Assembly: GCA_026389675.1 (NCBI GenBank)
Contig: JAPLHJ010000155.1
Span: forward strand, 1 to 9,884
DNA length: 9,884 nt
Direction of reading: 5' to 3'
Source of the DNA: Chloroflexota bacterium
GTDB lineage: Bacteria; Chloroflexota; Dehalococcoidia; GIF9; UBA5629
Shown here: piece after piece, positions 1-5,020 of the stretch
Layout of the letters: the number at the start of each line of letters is the position of its first letter
Numbering within the stretch: the stretch's first letter is position 1
The notes under the pieces: generated by a model
What the model was told of the DNA's origin: nothing
Databases searched by the model: none
Seen by the model: the letters and a program-made list of their open reading frames with translations, nothing else
Made by a program: the position numbers and the translations under genes

Positions 1-130
1 ATAGTGTACCGTTGGGAAAAACTTATACCGTTCATGTATATTTTTGAAAGATGAAGTATAGCAGATAGCTGCCGGGACGGCTAAAGCATCATTATTTAAC
101 AGTCTTTCAAGGAGCCTTGCCATTACGGTA
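1..130. other. gene-free upstream region
   Basis: I see no credible coding region or RNA gene here. The stretch is AT-rich and carries only short repeats: TACCGTT occurs twice (7-13 and 26-32), ATACCGT at 25-31 is inverted as ACGGTAT at 125-131, and CAAGG-AG-CCTTG forms a small palindrome at 108-119, just upstream of the promoter -35 box. Any of these could be a regulatory site, but each is short enough to be chance. The stretch probably separates the first gene from whatever lies left of the window. Confidence 0.5.
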
Positions 131-159
131 TTGCATTAGTAAAATTTTTGCAGTATAGT
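131..159 (+). promoter_or_regulatory. sigma70-type promoter for the zinc-ribbon/RRM unit
   Basis: A TTGCAT -35 box (131-136), an exact 17-nt spacer and a TATAGT -10 box (154-159) match the housekeeping promoter consensus at 9 of 12 positions, inside AT-rich DNA. Transcription would start near 166, leaving about 120 nt of untranslated leader before the ATG at 288. Long leaders are known for cold-shock-type genes, and the downstream pair (zinc ribbon, RRM protein) would suit such control; that link is inference. No other promoter in the leader looks as good. Confidence 0.55.
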
Positions 160-236
160 ATATACAGTGGTTTGTGTTCAGGTTATTGCTGACTTAGTTA
201 ATTAACGCCTCACCCCGCCTAATATTTACAAGTTCC

Positions 237-286
237 GGATGACCCAACCAAAAGCCATAAATAATATTATATACAGGAGGTCATCC
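237..286 (+). promoter_or_regulatory. inverted repeat overlapping the ribosome binding site
   Basis: GGATGACC (237-244) is the exact reverse complement of GGTCATCC (279-286). The right arm includes the last two bases of the AGGAGG Shine-Dalgarno (275-280) and ends one base before the ATG at 288. In the mRNA the two arms could form an 8-bp stem closing a 34-nt loop, partly hiding the ribosome binding site. This would suit a temperature- or ligand-responsive translational switch, but function is inferred from position alone. Confidence 0.4.
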
Positions 287-287
287 A

Positions 288-590
288 ATGGGATTCACCG
301 ACAAAAAAATGACATGCGCCGATTGCAACCAGGAGTTTACTTTCAGCGCGACTGAGCAGGAATTCTACGCTCAGAAGGGGTTCACCAACGAGCCCAAGCG
401 CTGCCCGGATTGCAGGCAGGCCAGGAAATCATCGCGCGACGGCGGAAGGTCCGGCGCGGGTTTCCAGCGCAAGATGTACCCCGCAACGTGTGGGCAGTGC
501 GGCAAAGAGACCGAGGTTCCTTTCGAACCGAGGCAGGACAAGCCGGTTTACTGCAGCGATTGCTACAGCTCGATAAAACCGAGGAGATAA
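288..590 (+). CDS. double zinc-ribbon protein (zf-trcl plus CxxC-x17-CxxC domain)
   Basis: A small, soluble, 100-residue protein with two zinc-binding modules. The N-terminal one has cysteines C10/C13 and C39/C42 with an EFTFSATEQEFYA segment between them, typical of the probable zinc-ribbon family zf-trcl. After a Ser/Arg/Gly-rich linker (47-62) comes a second module, C68-GQ-C71 and C89-SD-C92, with exactly 17 residues between the pairs: the CxxC-x17-CxxC signature. Family members are of unknown biochemical role; nucleic-acid or ribosome association is plausible from the basic linker and the RRM neighbour, but unproven. There is no signal peptide or membrane segment. The ATG follows AGGAGG at 275-280 with 7 nt spacing, so the start is secure. 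It is probably cotranscribed with the RRM gene 80 nt downstream. Confidence 0.88.
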   Translation: MGFTDKKMTCADCNQEFTFSATEQEFYAQKGFTNEPKRCPDCRQARKSSRDGGRSGAGFQRKMYPATCGQCGKETEVPFEPRQDKPVYCSDCYSSIKPRR

Positions 591-604
591 ACCGTCAAAC
601 ATCT

Positions 605-635
605 GGCATGCGCGGGTGAAGAGCCCGCGTATGCC
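605..635 (+). repeat. strong intergenic stem-loop between zinc-ribbon and RRM genes
   Basis: GGCATGCGCGGGT (605-617) pairs with GCCCGCGTATGCC (623-635) over 13 positions, 11 Watson-Crick and two G-U, around a 5-nt GAAGA loop. No clean T-tract follows (the next bases are GCATAATTTATATTT), so it is a poor terminator. It is better read as an mRNA processing or stability hairpin, or a leaky attenuator, setting the ratio of the two genes. It ends 15 nt before the Shine-Dalgarno of the RRM gene. Confidence 0.6.
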
Positions 636-670
636 GCATAATTTATATTTGGAGGAAATAATTTAGTATT

Positions 671-1030
671 ATGAATATTTATGTAGGTAACCTGTCATAT
701 GAAGTGACGGAAAGCGATATCAGGACGGAATTTGAAGCATTCGGTGAGGTCTCGTCCGTATCCCTCATCAAGGATACTTATAGTGGGCGCTCCAAGGGAT
801 TCGGCTTCGTGGAAATGCCCAAGCTGCAGGAAGGCCAGGCGGCCATCACCGGGCTCAATGGCAAAAAGATCAAGGACCGCGCCATAACTGTTAACGGCGC
901 ACGGCCCAAGGGTGAAGGCGGACCCGGCGGCGGTGGTGGCAGGTCTTCATATGGTGGTGGTGGTGGCAGGGGTGGCTCTGGCGGCCGCGGTGGCGGTTCC
1001 GGTGGCAGGGGTGGCCCGAGAAGGTACTAA
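671..1030 (+). CDS. RRM RNA-binding protein with glycine-rich tail
   Basis: A 119-residue single-RRM protein of the bacterial/cyanobacterial Rbp type. Residues 1-78 form the RRM fold: RNP2 is IYVGNL (3-8) and RNP1 is KGFGFVEM (42-49), with the aromatic residues that stack on RNA bases (Y4, F44, F46). From residue 81 the protein becomes almost pure Gly with Arg and Ser (GGR and GGS repeats), ending in PRRY; such tails add nonspecific RNA contacts. In cyanobacteria these proteins are cold-induced and act on RNA folding or stability; the same role here is inference. GGAGG (651-655) lies 15 nt before the ATG, a long spacing, but an in-frame stop at 659-661 and the canonical MNIYVGNL start leave no better choice. 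It ends 30 nt before a strong terminator. Confidence 0.93.
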   Translation: MNIYVGNLSYEVTESDIRTEFEAFGEVSSVSLIKDTYSGRSKGFGFVEMPKLQEGQAAITGLNGKKIKDRAITVNGARPKGEGGPGGGGGRSSYGGGGGRGGSGGRGGGSGGRGGPRRY

Positions 1031-1060
1031 TCCGTAAAGATAAATTGGAACCAGCAAAAT

Positions 1061-1092
1061 AAACGGCCCTTAACAGGGCCGTTTCCTTTTCT
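1061..1092 (+). terminator. intrinsic terminator after the RRM gene
   Basis: AAACGGCCCT (1061-1070) and AGGGCCGTTT (1075-1084) form a perfect 10-bp stem with a TAAC loop, followed at once by the T-rich run CCTTTTCT. This is a clear Rho-independent terminator that ends the zinc-ribbon/RRM transcript and insulates it from the NrpR promoter 34 nt further on. Confidence 0.92.
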
Positions 1093-1125
1093 GCTTGCGT
1101 AACGGCAATTCCCCGGAACTTCTTT

Positions 1126-1154
1126 TTGACAGCGCCTCATTCTGTTGCTATAAT
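1126..1154 (+). promoter_or_regulatory. consensus sigma70 promoter for the NrpR-Hdr operon
   Basis: TTGACA (1126-1131), a 17-nt spacer, and TATAAT (1149-1154): a perfect match to both hexamers with optimal spacing. Transcription should begin near 1161, giving about a 30-nt leader before the ATG at 1192. Such a strong core promoter, placed directly after a terminator and ahead of a regulator gene, suggests an operon that is controlled by repression. The TTG of the -35 box also opens a longer reading frame, which is why a naive gene call starts here. Confidence 0.88.
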
Positions 1155-1179
1155 ACGGCAACTGGCTTCCATAAGCCGT
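1155..1179 (+). promoter_or_regulatory. candidate operator dyad next to the -10 box
   Basis: ACGGC (1155-1159) and GCCGT (1175-1179) are inverted repeats, and inside them GGCTT-CCAT-AAGCC (1164-1177) forms a second palindrome. They begin at the base after the -10 hexamer and span the expected transcription start, the usual place for a repressor site. The downstream gene encodes a probable DNA-binding regulator, so autoregulation is a reasonable guess. As RNA, the inner repeat could instead form a small hairpin at the 5' end of the mRNA. The sequence does not resemble the archaeal NrpR operator (GGAA...TTCC type). Confidence 0.3.
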
Positions 1180-1191
1180 TATAATAGTAAT

Positions 1192-2205
1192 ATGACATTC
1201 ACTACGCAGAACGTGGAAAAAAAGACCTTTAGCATCCTCAAGGTGCTGGCAAACTCTCCGCAGCCTTTGGGCTCGATAGTGATTGCGCGCAAGCTTCGTG
1301 ACCTGGGTGTTGACCTGGGTCAGCGGGCGGTGCGATATCACCTGAAGCTGACCGATGATAACGGGTTGACGCACCTGGCAGGCCGGCGCGATGGCAGGCA
1401 GATTACACAACTCGGACTCCGGGAGCTTAAGCAGGGAATGGTCAAGGAAAAAGTGGGCTTCTCCATTACAAGGATAGAGCAATTGGCGGTCCTGACCACA
1501 TTCGATGCTGATAAACAGATGGGGCTGGTGCCGGTGAACGTATCGTTTATACGGAGGCAGGATTTCAAGAAGGCGCTGCAGATTATGGCGCCCGTATTTT
1601 CGGCGCGTCTATGTGCAAGCCGTCTGGTCATGGAGGCCCGCAGCGGTGAAAAAATCGGCGATATTATTGTCCCGGAGGACACCGCAGCACTGGTCACGGT
1701 ATGCAGCATAGTAGTGATCGGCGCGTTGCTGAGGGCCTGTGTTCCTGTGAATGCCAGGTTTGGCGGGTTGTTGCAGATGCGGGGCCACCAACCCTGGAGG
1801 TTTGTGGATTTAATACATTACGCGGGATGCTCCCTTGACCCGGCAGAGGTCTTTATAAAGGCCAAAATGACTTCTGTGGGGCAGGTCGTAAAAAATGGCC
1901 AGGGCAGCCTGCTGGCAAATTTCCACGAGATACCGGCAATTTGCCGTCCCAAGGCAGGGGATATCTCCTTGAAGCTTAATAAAGCCGGTATGAACGGCAT
2001 CTTTATTATCGGCGGTGTTAGTGAGCCTGTCTGCGAGATGCCGGTTGAGCCGGGGCGGGCAGGCATGGTAGTGATCGGTGGCCTGAACCCGGTGGCCGCC
2101 GTCCAGGAGGCCGGGATAGAAGTGGAATCGCACGCAATGAGCGCCTTGGTTGAATACAAAAAATTCGTCCCCTTCGAGGAACTATATAAAATAAAAACGG
2201 TTTAA
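1192..2205 (+). CDS. NrpR-like transcriptional regulator (winged helix plus DUF128/NrpR domain)
   Basis: A predicted DNA-binding regulator of 337 residues. Residues about 9-75 form a winged helix: EKKTFSILKVL opens helix 1, and RAVRYHLK (45-52) fits the recognition helix. Residues about 90-330 match one NrpR/DUF128 regulatory domain, with FGGLLQ (190-195), YAGCSLDP (210-217) and LLANFHEIP (240-248) as landmarks. In methanogens NrpR represses nitrogen-fixation and glutamine-synthetase genes and is released by 2-oxoglutarate; many archaeal forms carry two such domains, this one carries one. Sensing 2-oxoglutarate would suit the glutamate synthase genes downstream, but that is inferred. I place the start at ATG 1192, not TTG 1126, because that TTG is the -35 box of the promoter and the transcript would begin after it. 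There is no clear Shine-Dalgarno. mvhD follows after 21 nt. Confidence 0.85.
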   Translation: MTFTTQNVEKKTFSILKVLANSPQPLGSIVIARKLRDLGVDLGQRAVRYHLKLTDDNGLTHLAGRRDGRQITQLGLRELKQGMVKEKVGFSITRIEQLAVLTTFDADKQMGLVPVNVSFIRRQDFKKALQIMAPVFSARLCASRLVMEARSGEKIGDIIVPEDTAALVTVCSIVVIGALLRACVPVNARFGGLLQMRGHQPWRFVDLIHYAGCSLDPAEVFIKAKMTSVGQVVKNGQGSLLANFHEIPAICRPKAGDISLKLNKAGMNGIFIIGGVSEPVCEMPVEPGRAGMVVIGGLNPVAAVQEAGIEVESHAMSALVEYKKFVPFEELYKIKTV

Positions 2206-2226
2206 ATTTCACGGAGCCCTGAAAAC

Positions 2227-2655
2227 GTGGATAATAGTAAAATTAAGATCAACCTCTTGTGCTGTTCAACCAGTTTTGATCCGCTCGAACTGGCGCAGGG
2301 CAATAACGCCAACGGCGATGAACTGAGGATCATACCGCTACCGTGTTCCGGCAAGATCGACATCCTCTACTTAACCAAGGCCTTTGAAAGCGGTGCGGAC
2401 GGGGTGGCGGTGATTACCTGTAAAAAAGGTGAATGCCAATTCCTGGAAGGTAACCTTAGAGCTGAGAAGAGGGTGTCAGCAGTAGACGCACTGCTTGAGG
2501 AGATCGGACTGGGTAAAGGGAGGATGGTCATGATGCAGATGGGTGATGGCGGCATCGATCAAATCAAGAAAGAGGTTGAGGATTTCCGCAGGAGGATAAA
2601 AGCCTCACCCCGCAAGGCATATGCCGGCGATGAATTAGAGCTGGATAAAGAGTAA
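2227..2655 (+). CDS. mvhD: MvhD-type hydrogenase/Hdr iron-sulfur subunit
   Basis: A 142-residue soluble electron-transfer protein of the MvhD/FrhD family, a [2Fe-2S] protein that connects a hydrogenase, formate dehydrogenase or MetF module to heterodisulfide reductase HdrABC. Diagnostic segments are PCSGKIDILYLTKAFESGAD (39-58), close to the family CSGRVD...AF..GADG pattern, and CKKGECQFLEGN (65-76), matching GCHxGDCHYxxGN. Cysteines are C12, C13, C40, C65 and C70. The first motif reads LCCSTS where family members usually have a CxWC-like pair, so one possible ligand appears to be Ser16 (see findings). The start is GTG at 2227, preceded by GGAG at 2213-2216 with 10 nt spacing. Its place before metF and upstream of hdrC/hdrB recalls the MetF-Hdr-MvhD clusters of acetogens. 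Function as an Hdr partner is inferred from family and context. Confidence 0.88.
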   Translation: MDNSKIKINLLCCSTSFDPLELAQGNNANGDELRIIPLPCSGKIDILYLTKAFESGADGVAVITCKKGECQFLEGNLRAEKRVSAVDALLEEIGLGKGRMVMMQMGDGGIDQIKKEVEDFRRRIKASPRKAYAGDELELDKE

Positions 2656-2692
2656 AAGACAGGCAATATATCTATAGATTAAGGATAATAAT

Positions 2693-3595
2693 ATGAAACC
2701 TGATAGCGCACTGTCCAATAAGATAGGCGGTAAAGAGTTTATTGTCACGGCGGAATACCTGCCGCGGACCGGCACGGGTACGCAAATAGTTGAAGACTGC
2801 GCCCGTATATTTAAAAGTGGCCCCGTTGCGGTGAATGTGGCTGATAACCGTTACGGCGTGGCCATGTCCAGCCTTGCCGCATCGGTGATATTGGGCCGCG
2901 CCGGAATTGAACCGGTTTACCAGGTTGTTACGCGGGACAGGAACCGCATTGCACTGCAGTCCGACCTGCTGGGAGCGGCCTCCCTGGGTATAAAAAACGT
3001 GCTGTGCCTTTCCGGCTATCACCAGGCCCTGACGGGCTGTCCTGAATCCGCCAACGTCTTTGATATAGATTCAATCCAGCTCATCGCGGCGGTAAAAAAA
3101 ATGTGCGACGAAGGTTTGCTGCTGGACGGAACTAAGATCGAGGGCCCTTTTTCTATGCTGGTGGGTGCCGCTGCCAATCCCTATCTCAGGCCGCTCGAGT
3201 TGAATATGATTCGCCTGAGGAAGAAGGTGAAGGCGGGAGCCGCTTTCATCCAAACGCAGGCCGTATTTGATATTGAAGAATTCAAGCGGTGGCTTGAGAT
3301 GGCCCGCGGCGAAGGCATCACCGAAAAAGTTGCCATTCTGGCCGGCGTGTTGCCGCTGACCGGAGCCGCTGAAGCGAAGAAATTGAATGAAACCTTCACG
3401 GATTTCAATATACCGGATGAAGTGATCTCCCGCCTGGAATCTGCCGGAAATGAAGAGGCGCAGCTCAAGGAGGGCACGGCTATCTGCGCCGGGATCATCA
3501 AGCAGCTTAAGGGTTTGCCCGGCCTGCGCGGTATACACATATTTTCGGGAGGCAACGAAACGGTTGTGCCTGCGCTTGTTTCAGCGGCGAATTGA
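2693..3595 (+). CDS. metF: methylenetetrahydrofolate reductase family protein
   Basis: A flavin-dependent TIM-barrel protein of 300 residues, the usual bacterial MetF length, expected to interconvert 5,10-methylene-THF and 5-methyl-THF in the methyl branch of the Wood-Ljungdahl pathway or in methionine synthesis. Visible landmarks are AEYLPRTG (20-27) with E21 at the catalytic-Glu position (E28 in E. coli), the typical TRDRNRIALQSDLLGA segment (80-95), NVLCLSG (102-108), VFDIDS (122-127) and FIQTQ (185-189) with Q189 at the folate-contacting Gln. Where most relatives have GD (D120 in E. coli), this one reads G108-Y109-H110. No MetV-like partner is visible. MvhD lies upstream and HdrC/HdrB downstream, so electrons may come through an Hdr complex instead of NADH. 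The start ATG is preceded by AAGGA at 2681-2685. The gap to mvhD is 37 nt. Confidence 0.88.
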   Translation: MKPDSALSNKIGGKEFIVTAEYLPRTGTGTQIVEDCARIFKSGPVAVNVADNRYGVAMSSLAASVILGRAGIEPVYQVVTRDRNRIALQSDLLGAASLGIKNVLCLSGYHQALTGCPESANVFDIDSIQLIAAVKKMCDEGLLLDGTKIEGPFSMLVGAAANPYLRPLELNMIRLRKKVKAGAAFIQTQAVFDIEEFKRWLEMARGEGITEKVAILAGVLPLTGAAEAKKLNETFTDFNIPDEVISRLESAGNEEAQLKEGTAICAGIIKQLKGLPGLRGIHIFSGGNETVVPALVSAAN

Positions 3596-3610
3596 ATAAG
3601 GTAAATAACT

Positions 3611-5020
3611 ATGCCGGATAAATATCATATCAAAACTCAACCCATTCCCCCGCGCCGGCCGCGCATCGGCAAAGTCGGCGTAGTAGACTGGCGCGAAGAT
3701 TGCGCCAACTGCCATAACTGCGTTAAGAAAGCCTGCGTTTTCGACCGCTACAGGGAAGAGATGTCCTATATCCGCGGGCTTCGCGAGATGGATGCTGTGT
3801 TCTTCCAGTGCATGGGCTGCTTCTCCTGCGTGCAACAATGTACCAAGGGGCTACTGGCGCTGTCGGCCAACCCTGTATATGAACGGCTCGGCAATACATA
3901 TTGGACACCCCAAATAATTGAAACCACCTGGGCTCAGGCGGAATCAGCCAAGATACCTGTTTCCGGCGCAGGATACCGGGGGCGGTTTTCCGGTCCGGGC
4001 TTCGATTCGATGTGGACCGATATGTCGGAGATCGTGCGCCCTACCCGTGACGGTATACACGGGCGCGAGTATATCAGCACGGCTGTGGACATCGGCAGAA
4101 AACCCGCCCTGCTCCACTTCGATGAAGGCAGCCCGGCCGGCGGTCTGCCGCCACTGGTGGATATACCGATGCCCATGATTATCGATATACTGCCCCGCGG
4201 CTACCGGCTTCCCAACCTGCTGCCTGTTATTAAAATAGTGGCGGCGCAGACAGGCATCATCGCCATAATCGATTCTAAAGACTGGCAGTTAGCGGGCAAT
4301 GACCTTGATCAATACCTGCCTAACCTGGCGATTTATCTTGATGCCTCCGCACCCCTGCCCGGCCGTGAATTGCTTACCGGGATGAGGTTGGTAGAGATAA
4401 GCGACGGCGGAGACGCGGAACGGCGCATACGTGAACTGAAGAAAATAAACCCGGGCATAGTGGTTGCGGTCAGGGTGGAAATGGATTCTGGAGGGATTGA
4501 ACGCGCAGTCGAATATGCCCGCCAACCATTTATCGAGGTTTTACACCTAACAGCCGATGATAACGGTAACGAAATCGGAGAAAAAAACCCCCGTTTTATC
4601 AAGGACATGGTGCGCAGTGTGCATAACTCGCTGGTGGAAAGCGGGATAAGGAACGAGGTAACTCTGATAGCAGGCGGTGGCATAGCCCTGCCCGAGCATA
4701 TGGCCAAGCAGATCCTCTGCGGCGCGGACCTGGTAACCATCAACCTGCCATTATTAATAGCCCTGGAGTGCACGCTGTGCCGTGATTGTAATGACGGCCG
4801 GTCATGCCCGGCGCTGATCGGGGAGATAGATATTAAATATGGCGTCGGACGCATGACAAATCTGATTGCTGCATGGCACGACCAGTTGATCGAGGTCATG
4901 GGCGCCATGGGTATACGCGAGGTCCGCCGCCTGCGCGGTGATGTAGGCCGGGCCTTATTCTTTGAAGACCTTGAGGAGGCGACCTTTGGCAAGCTCTTTG
5001 GTTCCAGAAAAAATAATTAA
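3611..5020 (+). CDS. ferredoxin-fused, degenerate glutamate-synthase-barrel paralogue
   Basis: A 469-residue soluble Fe-S protein. Residues 31-42 (C-x2-C-x2-C-x4-C) and 67-77 (C-x2-C-x2-C-x3-C) look like two [4Fe-4S] ferredoxin clusters. The rest aligns in outline with the glutamate synthase FMN barrel: RPTRDGIHGREYISTAVDIG (143-162) near its start, IAGGGIALPEHMAKQILCGAD (353-373) as the late phosphate-binding region, then C387/C390/C393/C399. However, the GMSYG, TGEGG and QGAKPGxGG motifs and the GGTGA loop seen in the next gene are missing. It therefore probably cannot catalyse glutamate formation alone; I infer an electron-transfer or structural partner of the next protein. ATG 3611 is preceded by AAGG (3598-3601). 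It lies 15 nt after metF, and its end overlaps the next gene by 35 nt. The superfamily assignment is firm, the function open. Confidence 0.78.
   Translation: MPDKYHIKTQPIPPRRPRIGKVGVVDWREDCANCHNCVKKACVFDRYREEMSYIRGLREMDAVFFQCMGCFSCVQQCTKGLLALSANPVYERLGNTYWTPQIIETTWAQAESAKIPVSGAGYRGRFSGPGFDSMWTDMSEIVRPTRDGIHGREYISTAVDIGRKPALLHFDEGSPAGGLPPLVDIPMPMIIDILPRGYRLPNLLPVIKIVAAQTGIIAIIDSKDWQLAGNDLDQYLPNLAIYLDASAPLPGRELLTGMRLVEISDGGDAERRIRELKKINPGIVVAVRVEMDSGGIERAVEYARQPFIEVLHLTADDNGNEIGEKNPRFIKDMVRSVHNSLVESGIRNEVTLIAGGGIALPEHMAKQILCGADLVTINLPLLIALECTLCRDCNDGRSCPALIGEIDIKYGVGRMTNLIAAWHDQLIEVMGAMGIREVRRLRGDVGRALFFEDLEEATFGKLFGSRKNN

Noticed and set aside
7..131. TACCGTT direct repeat (7-13, 26-32) and ATACCGT/ACGGTAT inverted repeat (25-31, 125-131)
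   Set aside because: Seven-base matches over this distance are expected by chance and do not frame the promoter in a regular way.
916..1026. Short GGTGGTGGT/GGC repeats, considered as a tandem repeat or CRISPR-like array
   Set aside because: They are the codons of the Gly-rich tail of the RRM protein; there are no regular spacers.
1126..1191. N-terminal extension of the NrpR-like protein from TTG 1126
   Set aside because: The codons overlap a perfect TTGACA/TATAAT promoter, there is no ribosome binding site, and homology begins only after ATG 1192.
1027..1482. Minus-strand open frame of 151 codons over the terminator and NrpR promoter
   Set aside because: Spans a strong terminator, a consensus promoter and the NrpR winged helix, without any protein motif.
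2670..2679. Ten-base palindrome ATCTATAGAT in the mvhD-metF gap
   Set aside because: Short, AT-rich and without a promoter or second copy nearby; likely chance.
4962..4985. Start of the GltB2-type protein at TTG 4962
   Set aside because: An AGGAGG ribosome binding site lies at 4974-4979, inside that extension and 6 nt before TTG 4986, which is the better start.
4333..4992. Minus-strand open frame of 219 codons
   Set aside because: Composition is Ser/Arg/Pro-rich with no recognisable motif, and it lies opposite a clear Fe-S/barrel coding region; a shadow of the + strand gene.
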